Positions 17,076-25,167 of a stretch of DNA of 64,000 nt are shown piece by piece. Source of the DNA: Pseudoxanthomonas sp. JBR18. Lineage in GTDB: Bacteria > Pseudomonadota > Gammaproteobacteria > Xanthomonadales > Xanthomonadaceae. Position 1 is the stretch's first letter. Each line of letters starts with the position of its first letter. The stretch lies in the NCBI RefSeq assembly GCF_028198165.1, contig NZ_CP116339.1, positions 248,001-312,000 on the forward strand, given 5' to 3'. The notes under the pieces were generated by a model. That model saw nothing but the letters and a program-made list of their open reading frames with translations, was not told the DNA's origin and searched no databases. A program made the position numbers and the translations under genes.

Positions 17076-17912
17076 ATGACTTCGACCCAGACGACCGCTT
17101 CCGACACCATCACCTTCATCGGCGGCGGCAACATGGCCCGCAGCCTGATCGGCGGGCTGGTGGCGCGTGGCACCGCACCGTCGGACATCCGCGTGGCCGA
17201 ACCGGTGGCCGAGCTGCGCCAGGACCTGGCCGACAAGTTCGGGGTACAGGTCTTCGAGACCGCCGCCGAGGCCGTGCAGGGCGCGGCCCTGTGGGTGTTC
17301 GCGGTCAAGCCGCAGGTGATGCGCGGGGTGTGTGAGTCGCTGGCCGCTGCGGCCCAGGCGCAGCGCCCGCTGGCCGTCTCCATCGCCGCCGGCATCACCG
17401 CCGGGCAGCTGTCGCGCTGGCTGGGCGGCGTCGCGGTGGTGCGCGCCATGCCCAATACGCCTTCCATGCTGGGCGCTGGCGTGACCGGGCTGTTCGCCTC
17501 CTCCGAAGTCGATGCCGCCGGCCGCGCGCGCACCGAGGCCCTGCTGTCCAGCGCCGGCCCGACGGTGTGGATCGAGGACGAGGCGCAGATGGACGCGGTC
17601 ACCGCCGTGTCCGGTAGCGGCCCGGCCTATGTGTTCCTGCTGGCCGAAGCGATGGAGGCCGCCGGCATCGCCCAGGGTCTGCCGGCCGCGGCGGCGCGCA
17701 CCCTGACCCTGCAGACCATCCTTGGGGCGGCGCGCATGCTGACCGAATCGGACGAAGCCCCGGCCGAACTGCGCCGACGCGTCACCTCGCCCAACGGCAC
17801 CACCCAGGCCGCGATCGAGACGTTCCAGGCCGGTGGGCTGGAAGCCCTCACCGCCAAGGCGATCGCCGCTGCGGCACGCCGTGGCGGCGAGCTGTCCGCC
17901 GCCAACGATTGA
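17076..17912 (+). CDS. proC: Pyrroline-5-carboxylate reductase
   Basis: A 278-residue cytoplasmic enzyme for the last step of proline synthesis, reducing 1-pyrroline-5-carboxylate with NAD(P)H. The Rossmann motif is FIGGGNMARSLIGG near the N-terminus. The C-terminal signature (ESDEAPAELRRRVTSPNGTT then FQAGGLEAL) is intact, and AVSGSGPAYVF lies in the dimer core. ATG 17076 has AGGTG eight bases upstream; the ATG three codons earlier sits too close to it. It follows yggS after a repeat region and precedes a DUF4426 gene by nine bases, so proC and DUF4426 are probably one transcript. Confidence 0.96.
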   Translation: MTSTQTTASDTITFIGGGNMARSLIGGLVARGTAPSDIRVAEPVAELRQDLADKFGVQVFETAAEAVQGAALWVFAVKPQVMRGVCESLAAAAQAQRPLAVSIAAGITAGQLSRWLGGVAVVRAMPNTPSMLGAGVTGLFASSEVDAAGRARTEALLSSAGPTVWIEDEAQMDAVTAVSGSGPAYVFLLAEAMEAAGIAQGLPAAAARTLTLQTILGAARMLTESDEAPAELRRRVTSPNGTTQAAIETFQAGGLEALTAKAIAAAARRGGELSAAND

Positions 17913-17921
17913 GTCGGCGCG

Positions 17922-18389
17922 ATGGCCGCCCCGCACCGCCCTCGCCTGGCCGGGCTTGCCTGTGTGCTGGCCCTGGCCGCGTGCTCTGAGCGGCAGACCC
18001 CGCAGCGGGTCACGCCGATCGCGCCGCCCGATGCGGTGCAGGATCTCGGCACGGTGCGAGTGCGCTACAACGCCCTGCCCAGTCTGTCGATGAATGCGAC
18101 GGCCGCGCAGGCTTACGGGATCGAGCGCGGCGCCGGGCGCGCGCTGGTCGTGGTCGTGCTGCGCCGGATGGAGGCAGGCCAGGAGCAGCCCCTGCAGGGT
18201 GAGGTCAACGGCACGGCCACCGATCTGTCCGGCCGCCGCCAGCCGATCGCCTTCCGTCCCGTGCGCACCGGCGACTACGTCGACCACATCGGCGTAGTGG
18301 ATGTCAGTGCGCACGACACGCTGCGCTTCGCGCTGCAGGTCAGCAGCGATGCCGGGGGCGGGGCGGTGCGTTTCGAGCGCAGCTTCTGA
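17922..18389 (+). CDS. DUF4426 lipoprotein
   Basis: A 155-residue protein. The first 21 residues are a lipoprotein signal ending LALAACS (Cys21 as lipidation site), followed by a beta-rich domain of the DUF4426 family, recognisable by the VRYNALPSLSM opening and the closing VRFERSF. Function is unknown; the family is repeatedly found next to yggS-proC in gammaproteobacteria, as here, nine bases after proC. It converges on the next gene with only nine bases between stops and no visible hairpin. Confidence 0.82.
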   Translation: MAAPHRPRLAGLACVLALAACSERQTPQRVTPIAPPDAVQDLGTVRVRYNALPSLSMNATAAQAYGIERGAGRALVVVVLRRMEAGQEQPLQGEVNGTATDLSGRRQPIAFRPVRTGDYVDHIGVVDVSAHDTLRFALQVSSDAGGGAVRFERSF

Positions 18390-18398
18390 GCGCGCCTG

Positions 18399-19196
18399 TC
18401 AGCAGTCCGTCCGCTGTGCCCAGGCCTGGATGATCGCGGCGATCGCCTGCACGCCGTCGGTCAGCGCGGCCGGACCGGGCTGCAGGATCAGCGGCGATTT
18501 GATCTCGTGCAGCTGGCCGTCGCGCACGGCAGGAATGGCATCCCAACCAGGGCGCGCGGCGACCTGTTCCGGACGAAAGCGCTTGCCGCACCAGGAGCCC
18601 AGGATGATGTCCGGGGCCGCGGCAATCACCGGCGCGCCATCGGCCAGGATGCGCCCCTTCGCCAGCGGTTCGCGCGACAGCGCGGGGAAGGCGTCGCGGC
18701 CGCCCGCGATCTCGATCAGTTCGGCCACCCACTGGATGCCGGTGATCAGGGGCGTGTCCCACTCCTCGAAGTAGGCGGTCGGCCGGCGCAGCAGCTGTGC
18801 GGCCTGCGCGCGGATCACATCCAGGCCGCGTTCGAGCGCATCGGCATACACCTCGGCGCGTGCCGCGCAGCCCACCAGCGCACCGAGCCGGCGCACGTAG
18901 TCGATGATGCCGGCCACGCTGCGATGGTTGGCGATCCATACCTCCACTCCGGCCTTGACCAGCGCGGCGGCGATGTCGGACTGGATGTCGGAAAAGCCGA
19001 TGGCCAGATCCGGCTTGAGCGCCAGGATCTGGTCGATCTTCGCGCTGGTGAACGCGGCGACCTTGGGCTTCTCGCGCCGCGCCTGCGGTGGGCGCACGGT
19101 AAAGCCGCTGATGCCGACGATGCGATCCTGCTGGCCCAGCGCGTACAGGGTTTCGCAGGGTTCCTCGGTCAGGCAAACGATGCGCTGCGGACCCAT
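18399..19196 (-). CDS. BtuF/TroA-like substrate-binding protein without signal peptide
   Basis: A 265-residue protein of the helical-backbone metal-receptor fold, usually annotated as a cobalamin-binding protein (BtuF-like). Recognisable parts are IVCLTEEPCETLYALGQQDRIVG at the start, KPDLAIGFSDIQ, and PDIILGSWCGKRF. Normal BtuF is periplasmic, but this frame starts directly at the folded domain: no signal peptide can be built from any in-frame start, because upstream lies the GNAT gene. GAGGCG precedes the ATG. It is the last gene of the pdxH-yqfO-GNAT run, four bases after the GNAT stop. No permease or ATPase gene is nearby. It could bind a corrinoid or other ligand in the cytoplasm. Confidence 0.8.
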   Translation of the reverse strand: MGPQRIVCLTEEPCETLYALGQQDRIVGISGFTVRPPQARREKPKVAAFTSAKIDQILALKPDLAIGFSDIQSDIAAALVKAGVEVWIANHRSVAGIIDYVRRLGALVGCAARAEVYADALERGLDVIRAQAAQLLRRPTAYFEEWDTPLITGIQWVAELIEIAGGRDAFPALSREPLAKGRILADGAPVIAAAPDIILGSWCGKRFRPEQVAARPGWDAIPAVRDGQLHEIKSPLILQPGPAALTDGVQAIAAIIQAWAQRTDC

Positions 19197-19200
19197 CGCC

Positions 19201-19644
19201 TCAGAGCGCCATGCGGAAGTAGACGACGCGCTCGGTTTCTTCGAATCCGCAGGCCGCATGCGCGCGCTGCGCGGCCAGATTGTCCAGTGTCGCGTCGGAC
19301 GCCAGTTCGGTGCAGCCCTGCGCGCCGGCCCAGTCGCGGACCGCGGCCAGCAACGCGCGCCCGATGCCGCGCCCGCGCCAGGCCTCGCTGACGTACCAGC
19401 CTTCCAGGAACCCGACCGGCGAGGAATCGGTCCCGTTGACGTGATCCTGGCGCAGGGTGGCTTCTGCAAACCCCACCGCCACGCCATCGGCGAAGGCGAT
19501 GAAGTTGCTGGCATCGGCGCGCTGCAAGGCCTCGGCTACGTTGCCGACCGCGTCGGTTTCATCCGGCCACAGCGCGCGGCGCAACTGCACCCACGCGCGC
19601 AAGTCGCCGCCGCTGGCGGCGCGGATCGAGAAGAGCTCGCTCAA
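19201..19644 (-). CDS. AAC(6')-Iz-like GNAT acetyltransferase
   Basis: A 147-residue N-acetyltransferase. The acetyl-CoA loop is EAWRGRGIGRALL near residue 88. Several stretches agree with my memory of the Stenotrophomonas aminoglycoside 6'-N-acetyltransferase AAC(6')-Iz: VNGTDSSPVGFLEGWYV, a TELASDATLD-like segment, and the end CGFEETERVVYFRM. It may therefore modify aminoglycosides at the 6' amine, or be the housekeeping ancestor of such enzymes. Its start overlaps the upstream yqfO stop by four bases, so it is expressed within a vitamin-B6-linked operon rather than as a mobile cassette. No integron or transposon sequences are nearby. Confidence 0.82.
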   Translation of the reverse strand: MSELFSIRAASGGDLRAWVQLRRALWPDETDAVGNVAEALQRADASNFIAFADGVAVGFAEATLRQDHVNGTDSSPVGFLEGWYVSEAWRGRGIGRALLAAVRDWAGAQGCTELASDATLDNLAAQRAHAACGFEETERVVYFRMAL

Positions 19645-19994
19645 GGCAACGGAAACAGCGATTCGTCGACGAACACCGCCGGCACTTCCCAGGGGTGGGC
19701 AGCGTTGATCGCCTGCAGCACGCGCTGCAGGCGGTCCGCATCACGGGTGATGCTGCATTCCAGGCGCACGGTCGGGTCTGCGGTCAGCGCTCCGGCGCTG
19801 CCCACGGTGGGCGTGGCCTGGGGGCCGGGACGGAATTGTTCGGTCCCCGGTGCCGAGGTCCACATCACCTCGCGGTAGTGGCCGATGGACAGATCGTCCG
19901 CCGCGCAGATCGCGGCCTTGACCGCCTCGACCTCGGCCGGCGGCACGAACACGGTGATCCGGTACACCGGCAGCAGCTGCAGCGTGGCGCTCAA
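19641..19994 (-). CDS. YqfO/Nif3-insert domain protein
   Basis: A 117-residue protein matching the small CutA-like domain that is inserted in some Nif3/YqfO proteins but also exists alone. Seen features are the beta strand [19 protein letters not shown] at the start, [20 protein letters not shown] in the middle, and VRLECSI followed by [13 protein letters not shown]. Stand-alone versions have no proven function. The gene overlaps both neighbours by four bases (pdxH upstream, GNAT downstream), so it belongs to a tightly coupled operon. Confidence 0.82.
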   Translation of the reverse strand: MSATLQLLPVYRITVFVPPAEVEAVKAAICAADDLSIGHYREVMWTSAPGTEQFRPGPQATPTVGSAGALTADPTVRLECSITRDADRLQRVLQAINAAHPWEVPAVFVDESLFPLP

Positions 19995-20611
19995 GGGAAC
20001 AGCATCCGCTTGGACCAGCTGCCGTCGGCGGCGCGTTCATAGCGCCAGCGCTCATGCAGGCGAAACTTGGCGCCGTACCAGAACTCGAAGCTGTCCGGCA
20101 CCACGCGAAACCCCGTCCAGCCATCCGGGCGCGGCACCTCGCCGCCTTCGAACTCAACCTGCACCTGGGCCAGGCGATCCTCGAAGTCCTCCTCGCTTTC
20201 CAGCGTGTGCGACTGCGCCGAGGCCCAGGCCCCCAGCTGGCTTTCACGCGCACGGGTGGCGAAGTAGGCATCGGCCTCCTCGTCGGCCACCAGCTGCACC
20301 GCGCCCTCGATGCGGACCTGGATGCCGGCCTCGCGCAAGGTCCGCCACAGCAGCAGCAGCGCCGCGCGTGGATTGGCCTGCAGTTCCTGGCCCTTCTGGC
20401 TGTCCAAATGGCTGTAGAACACGAAGCCACGCGCATCGTGCGCCTTGAGCAGCACGGTGCGCACCGAAGGACACCCGGCCAGAGTCGCGGTGGCCACGCT
20501 CATGGCGTTGTACTCGGGCTCAGCGGTGCTCTGGCTGGCCTCCAGGTAAAGCTCGGAGAACGTGGCCAGGGCTTCGGCATACAGATCGACTTGGACGTCT
20601 TCGCTCATCAC
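19991..20611 (-). CDS. pdxH: Pyridoxamine/pyridoxine 5'-phosphate oxidase
   Basis: A 206-residue FMN enzyme that oxidises PNP or PMP to pyridoxal phosphate. Family features: [11 protein letters not shown] near residue 33, [33 protein letters not shown] (FMN and phosphate contacts), and the C-terminal signature [18 protein letters not shown] ending in LFP. Two adjacent ATGs (20611, 20608) are possible. It is the first gene of a four-gene unit and diverges from a kinase gene across 46 bases. Together with yggS, the window holds two genes of PLP supply and buffering, 3 kb apart. Confidence 0.95.
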   Translation of the reverse strand: MMSEDVQVDLYAEALATFSELYLEASQSTAEPEYNAMSVATATLAGCPSVRTVLLKAHDARGFVFYSHLDSQKGQELQANPRAALLLLWRTLREAGIQVRIEGAVQLVADEEADAYFATRARESQLGAWASAQSHTLESEEDFEDRLAQVQVEFEGGEVPRPDGWTGFRVVPDSFEFWYGAKFRLHERWRYERAADGSWSKRMLFP

Positions 20612-20657
20612 GATTGAACTTGGCAGCGGCCCGCAGGCGGTGCGCTATTGTCGCCCG

Positions 20658-21467
20658 ATGACGTCCCATGCGCACGGCTTCCCCGCATCGCTGGTCTGCC
20701 AAGCCCTGCGCAGCGCCCTGGCGCTGCCACGCGCGCTCCCGGTGTGGGGTTTGTCGGCCTTGCAGGGCACCGGCAAGTCGACCCTGGCCGCACAGCTGGC
20801 CCAGGCCGCGCACGGCCAAGGCCTGCGGGTGGCGGTGCTGTCGCTGGACGACTTCTACCTGACCCGCGGAGCCCGAGAGACACTCGCGCGCCAGGTCCAT
20901 CCCCTGCTGGAAACCCGAGGCCCTCCTGGCACCCACGACCTGCCGCTGGCCCTGCACACGCTGCAGGCCCTGCGCGACGGTCGCCCGGTGGCGCTGCCGC
21001 GCTTCGACAAGCTCGCCGACGATCGCCTGCCCGAACGCGACTGGCCACGCCTCGATGCGCCAGTGCACCTGGTGATCTTCGAAGGCTGGTGCCTGGGCAC
21101 GCCGGCGCAGGCGACCGGCGCGTTGGTCACGCCGATCAACACACTGGAGCGCGAGGAAGATGCGCAAGGCGTCTGGCGCGGCTACTGCAACGCCACCCTG
21201 GCCCGCGACTACCCTGCGCTATGGGCGACCTGCGACAGCCTGTGGTTCCTGCAGCCGCCCGGCTTCGACCCTGTCCTGGACTGGCGCTGGCAGGCCGAAC
21301 AACGCCTGCTGGCCACACAGCCCGGGCGCACCGCCATGACCCGCTCGCAGCTTGAGCGCTTCCTCCAACACTACGAGCGCATCAGTCGCCACGCGCTGGC
21401 GACCCTGCCGGCCATCGCCGACCATGTGGTCCGCGTCGATGCACAGCGGCACGTGCTCGCTGGCTGA
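20658..21467 (+). CDS. P-loop kinase (plant-type glycerate kinase-like)
   Basis: A 269-residue cytoplasmic kinase with a Walker A motif [14 protein letters not shown] near residue 34, the LDDFYLT segment of the phosphoribulokinase/uridine kinase superfamily, and [11 protein letters not shown] and [13 protein letters not shown] further on. These match the D-glycerate 3-kinase type (plant GLYK and yeast YGR205W relatives), so phosphorylation of glycerate or a similar small acid is likely but not proved. The ATG at 20658 follows the divergent pdxH promoter region. It is followed by aroK after 60 bases. Confidence 0.82.
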   Translation: MTSHAHGFPASLVCQALRSALALPRALPVWGLSALQGTGKSTLAAQLAQAAHGQGLRVAVLSLDDFYLTRGARETLARQVHPLLETRGPPGTHDLPLALHTLQALRDGRPVALPRFDKLADDRLPERDWPRLDAPVHLVIFEGWCLGTPAQATGALVTPINTLEREEDAQGVWRGYCNATLARDYPALWATCDSLWFLQPPGFDPVLDWRWQAEQRLLATQPGRTAMTRSQLERFLQHYERISRHALATLPAIADHVVRVDAQRHVLAG

Positions 21468-21527
21468 CGCGGTTTCGCCTGCAACGGTCGTGGCCGCTGC
21501 CGGGGTGCCGCCGCTATCATCGACCCG

Positions 21528-22073
21528 ATGAATCCCGCACCCAATCTCGTGATGGTCGGCCCGATGGGCGCCGGCAAGACCTCCATCGGACGCCGGATCG
21601 CCGAGCGTTTCAGCCTGGATTTCGTGGACGTGGACCACGCCGTGATCGAAGAGAACGGCGCCAGCATCCCGGCGATCTTCGAGGCCGTCGGCGAAGCCGG
21701 CTTTCGTGCCCGCGAGCATACCGCGCTGGCGCGGCTGCTGGACGGCGAGGGCCAGGTGGTGGCCAGCGGCGGCGGCGCGGTGCTGGATCCGGCCAACCGG
21801 GCGCTGATGCGCGAGCGCGGCTTTGTGGTCTATCTGCACGTCGGTGTGGAGACCCAGCTGGCCCGCGTGGGCCGCGACCGCAACCGTCCGCTGCTGCAGG
21901 GCGTGGACCGTCGCGAGGTGCTGACCCGACTGTTGGAGGTTCGCGACCCGCTCTACCGCGAGGTCGCCGACCTGGTGCTCGATGCCGACCGGCTGACGCC
22001 GGGCGAGGCCACCGCCGCACTGGTGGGGCGACTGGCGCGCGAATGGCAGCGCAGCGGGGTGGATGCTGCATGA
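21528..22073 (+). CDS. aroK: Shikimate kinase
   Basis: A 181-residue kinase that phosphorylates shikimate at O3 in the chorismate pathway. Walker A is [12 protein letters not shown] (residues 11-22), the shikimate-binding DVDHAVIE follows, FRAREHTAL carries the conserved substrate arginine, and [12 protein letters not shown] gives the GGG motif. [12 protein letters not shown] near the end is also typical. The stop overlaps the aroB start (ATGA), the conserved aroK-aroB pair. Confidence 0.96.
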   Translation: MNPAPNLVMVGPMGAGKTSIGRRIAERFSLDFVDVDHAVIEENGASIPAIFEAVGEAGFRAREHTALARLLDGEGQVVASGGGAVLDPANRALMRERGFVVYLHVGVETQLARVGRDRNRPLLQGVDRREVLTRLLEVRDPLYREVADLVLDADRLTPGEATAALVGRLAREWQRSGVDAA

Positions 22074-23182
22074 AACACACGATGCAGACCGTCCACGTCC
22101 ACGGCGCGGCGCCCTATGACATCCACATCGGTCCCGGCCTGGTCGGCGACGGTGGCGCGCTGGCCGCGCACGCACGTGGACGCCACGCGCTGGTGGTGTC
22201 CGACTCGCACGTCGCCCCGCTGTATGCGCAGGCGCTGGAAGACGCGCTGCTGGCTGCCCGCTCCGACCTCAAGCTCGCGCGCTTCGTCCTGCCGGCCGGC
22301 GAGGAATCCAAGACCCTGGCCCACTTCGACGGTGCGATCGAAGCGTTGGCGGCGCTGGGTGCGACCCGGGATGCCTGCGTGTTCGCGCTGGGCGGCGGCG
22401 TGGTCGGCGACCTGGCCGGCTTTGCCGCTGCGTGCTGGATGCGCGGGGTGGACGTGGTCCAGGTGCCGACCACGCTGCTGTCGATGGTGGACTCCTCGGT
22501 GGGGGGCAAGACTGCGGTGGACATTCCGCAGGGCAAGAACCTGGTCGGGGCCTTCCATCCGCCGCGCGCGGTGTTCGCCGATACCGCCACGCTGGCCACG
22601 CTGCCGCCGCGCGAGATTCGCGCCGGCCTGGCTGAGGTGATCAAGTACGGCGCGCTCGGCGATCCATTGTTCTTCGAATGGCTGGAGGCCGAGCGCCAGC
22701 CGCTGCTCGATGGTGACGCCGGCGCGCTGGCCACCGCCATCGCCCGCAGCTGCGAGGCCAAGGCGTCGATCGTGGCGCGCGATCCGCTGGAAAAGGGCGA
22801 GCGTGCCCTGCTCAACCTGGGCCACACCTTCGGCCATGCGATCGAGACCGAGCAGGGCTATGGCGGGGTGGGCAACGACAACCTCAACCATGGCGAGGCG
22901 GTTGCGGTGGGCATGGTGCTGGCGGCGACCCTCTCGGCCCGCCTGGGCATGAGCCCGGCCGAGGACACCGCGCGCCTGGTGGCGTTGCTCGAAGCCTACG
23001 GACTGCCCACGCGCGTCCCCGCCGGCCTGTCGCCCGAGGCGCTGCTGGGGCGCATGCGCCTGGACAAGAAGAACATCGCCGGGCGCCTGCGTCTGGTGCT
23101 GTGGCGCGGCATCGGCCAGGCCGAGGTCGTCCCGGACGTGGACGAGGCCCAGGTGCTGCCGGTCCTGGCCGGCATGGGCTGA
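22070..23182 (+). CDS. aroB: 3-dehydroquinate synthase
   Basis: A 370-residue enzyme of normal length, converting DAHP to 3-dehydroquinate with NAD and a divalent metal. The NAD loop [19 protein letters not shown] (near 113-131), [20 protein letters not shown], the metal ligands in EVIKYG, and [13 protein letters not shown] with the catalytic histidines are all intact. ATG 22070 lies in the ATGA overlap with aroK; an earlier in-frame codon at 22043 lies inside aroK and is not needed. The usual downstream damX is missing; a WGR gene follows. Confidence 0.96.
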   Translation: MKHTMQTVHVHGAAPYDIHIGPGLVGDGGALAAHARGRHALVVSDSHVAPLYAQALEDALLAARSDLKLARFVLPAGEESKTLAHFDGAIEALAALGATRDACVFALGGGVVGDLAGFAAACWMRGVDVVQVPTTLLSMVDSSVGGKTAVDIPQGKNLVGAFHPPRAVFADTATLATLPPREIRAGLAEVIKYGALGDPLFFEWLEAERQPLLDGDAGALATAIARSCEAKASIVARDPLEKGERALLNLGHTFGHAIETEQGYGGVGNDNLNHGEAVAVGMVLAATLSARLGMSPAEDTARLVALLEAYGLPTRVPAGLSPEALLGRMRLDKKNIAGRLRLVLWRGIGQAEVVPDVDEAQVLPVLAGMG

Positions 23183-23237
23183 ACCGCCCGGCCCGCCGGA
23201 CGCGGGCCTTGCGGCGGCCTGCGATAAACTCGGCGCC

Positions 23238-23495
23238 ATGCGCGTCTTCCTCCAGCAACACCCCGCCGCCGGCGAATCGCCCCGCTACCTGCAGCTGACC
23301 CTGCAGCCGGACCTGTTCGGCGGCTGGGAGCTGCTGCGCGAGAGCGGCCAAATCGGCGGACGCGGCCAACTGCGCCGCGAGCAGTACCTGGCCCAGGCCG
23401 AAGCCACCGCCGCCTTCGAGAAGGCCCGCGACACCCACCTCAAGCGTGGTTTCCAGGTCATGTTCGTGCGCGGCGCCGACGCCCCGCGGGCCTAG
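23238..23495 (+). CDS. WGR-domain protein
   Basis: An 85-residue protein consisting of a single WGR domain, named after a conserved Trp-Gly-Arg that here reads [17 protein letters not shown]. The domain also occurs in PARPs and MolR and is thought to bind nucleic acid. The C-terminal [13 protein letters not shown] helix is typical. Stand-alone bacterial WGR proteins are common but uncharacterised. The gene sits two bases before the next GNAT gene, so they are co-transcribed. Confidence 0.85.
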   Translation: MRVFLQQHPAAGESPRYLQLTLQPDLFGGWELLRESGQIGGRGQLRREQYLAQAEATAAFEKARDTHLKRGFQVMFVRGADAPRA

Positions 23496-23497
23496 CG

Positions 23498-24055
23498 ATG
23501 CAAGCGGTCCTCGAAACCGAGCGCCTGCTGCTGCGCCCGTACGTGCTCGCCGATGCGGCGCAGGTGCAGCGCCTGGCCGGCGACGCGCGCGTGGCCGACA
23601 CCACGGCCAATATCCCCCACCCTTATCCCGATGGCGCGGCGCAGACCTGGATCGCCGGGCTGGCAGCGGCCTTCGCCGCCGGCACCCGCATCGTCTACGC
23701 GGCGACCCTGCGACAGGACGGCGCCGTGATCGGCACCGTCGCCCTGCACGACATCGTCCCGGCCCATGCGCGGGCGATGCTGGGCTACTGGATCGGCGTG
23801 CCGTACTGGGGCCAGGGGTATGCCACCGAAGCCGTGCGATGCCTGATCGACCATGGCCATGCCGCGCACGGCCTGAGCCGCATCGGCGGGGCGTGCCTGG
23901 CGCGCAATCCCGCCTCGGCGCGGGTCATGGAAAAAGCCGGCCTGCGCGCCGAAGGCCGCCTGGTCGCGCACGAATGCAAGCACGAGGTGTTCGAGGACCT
24001 GTTGCTGTACGGCCTGGTCCTGCCCGGTCGCGCCCCCTCGCACTCACCCGCCTGA
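23498..24055 (+). CDS. RimJ/RimL-type GNAT acetyltransferase
   Basis: A 185-residue acetyltransferase. The start [24 protein letters not shown] is the RimJ/RimL signature. The acetyl-CoA site follows as [21 protein letters not shown], and the fold ends with [18 protein letters not shown]. Substrates of this large family are N-termini or small amines and cannot be predicted. The ATG lies two bases after the WGR stop. A hemE start follows after 23 bases, so a WGR-GNAT-hemE transcript is possible. Confidence 0.88.
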   Translation: MQAVLETERLLLRPYVLADAAQVQRLAGDARVADTTANIPHPYPDGAAQTWIAGLAAAFAAGTRIVYAATLRQDGAVIGTVALHDIVPAHARAMLGYWIGVPYWGQGYATEAVRCLIDHGHAAHGLSRIGGACLARNPASARVMEKAGLRAEGRLVAHECKHEVFEDLLLYGLVLPGRAPSHSPA

Positions 24056-24078
24056 TCCCTCTTTACGGAAGACCTGCC

Positions 24079-25155
24079 TTGTCCCTGCCCCCGCTCAAGA
24101 ACGACCGCCTGCTGCGCGCCCTGCGCCGCCAGCCCACCGACCGGACGCCCGTGTGGCTGATGCGCCAGGCCGGCCGCTACCTGCCCGAATACCGCGCCAC
24201 GCGCGCCAAGGCCGGCAGCTTCCTGGGCATGGCCAAGAATCCCGAGATCGCCTGCGAAATCACCCTGCAGCCGCTGCGCCGCTTTCCGCTGGATGCCGCG
24301 ATCCTGTTCTCCGACATCCTGACCATCCCCGATGCGATGGGCCTGGAGCTGTACTTCGTCGAAGGCGAAGGTCCCAAGTTCCGCCACACCGTGCGCAGCG
24401 CGGCCGAGGCCGCCAGGCTGGGCGTGCCGGACATGGAGACCGAGCTGCGCTACGTGATGGACGCGGTGCGTCTGATCCGCCGCGAACTGGACGGCAGCGT
24501 GCCGCTGATCGGCTTCTCCGGCAGCCCGTGGACCCTGGCCTGCTACATGGTCGAAGGCGGCGGCAGCAAGGACTACGCCCGAATCAAGGCCATGGCGCTC
24601 AACGACCCGGACACCCTGCACGCGCTGCTCAAGGTCAACACCGATGCGGTCATCGCCTACCTGGGCGCGCAGCGCGCGGCCGGCGCGCAGGCGCTGCAGG
24701 TGTTCGATACCTGGGGCGGCGTGCTCAGCCCGGCGATGTACCGCGAATTCTCCCTGCCCTATCTGCAGCGCATCGCCGCCGAGCTGGCGCGTGGCGACGG
24801 CGAGGACCGCGCGCCCCTGATCCTGTTCGGCAAGGGCAACGCCGCGCATCTGGAAGCCCTGGCCGCCTCCGGCACCGACGCGGTCGGTGTGGACTGGCTG
24901 GTGGAACTGGGCGAGGCCCGGCGCCGCACGGGCGGCAGCGTCGCCCTGCAAGGCAACCTGGACCCAGCCGTGGTCTACGGATCGCCCGAGGCCATCGCCC
25001 GTGAGGTCGCCGTGGTGCTGGACAGCTACGCCGCTGCCAACGGCGGCAACCGCGACGGCCACGTGTTCAACCTGGGCCACGGCATGTCCCCGGACATGAA
25101 CCCCGACCACGTCGCCGCCCTGGTCGAAGCCGTGCAACGGCACAGCGCGCGCTAA
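24079..25155 (+). CDS. hemE: Uroporphyrinogen decarboxylase
   Basis: A 358-residue haem-pathway enzyme that removes four carboxyls from uroporphyrinogen III. Signatures: [16 protein letters not shown] near residue 26, the catalytic Asp in [35 protein letters not shown], and [19 protein letters not shown] at the end. No ATG or GTG lies near the expected start: the frame opens at TTG 24079, which gives [12 protein letters not shown], a usual HemE N-terminus. GGAAGA lies about a dozen bases upstream. It converges on the hybrid kinase gene with 12 bases between stops. Confidence 0.94.
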   Translation: MSLPPLKNDRLLRALRRQPTDRTPVWLMRQAGRYLPEYRATRAKAGSFLGMAKNPEIACEITLQPLRRFPLDAAILFSDILTIPDAMGLELYFVEGEGPKFRHTVRSAAEAARLGVPDMETELRYVMDAVRLIRRELDGSVPLIGFSGSPWTLACYMVEGGGSKDYARIKAMALNDPDTLHALLKVNTDAVIAYLGAQRAAGAQALQVFDTWGGVLSPAMYREFSLPYLQRIAAELARGDGEDRAPLILFGKGNAAHLEALAASGTDAVGVDWLVELGEARRRTGGSVALQGNLDPAVVYGSPEAIAREVAVVLDSYAAANGGNRDGHVFNLGHGMSPDMNPDHVAALVEAVQRHSAR

Positions 25156-25167
25156 GGCGCCCGCCGT

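Noticed and set aside
19201..19644. Acquired resistance cassette
   Set aside because: No attC-like site, integrase or IS, and the gene is coupled by overlaps to housekeeping genes with the same base composition.
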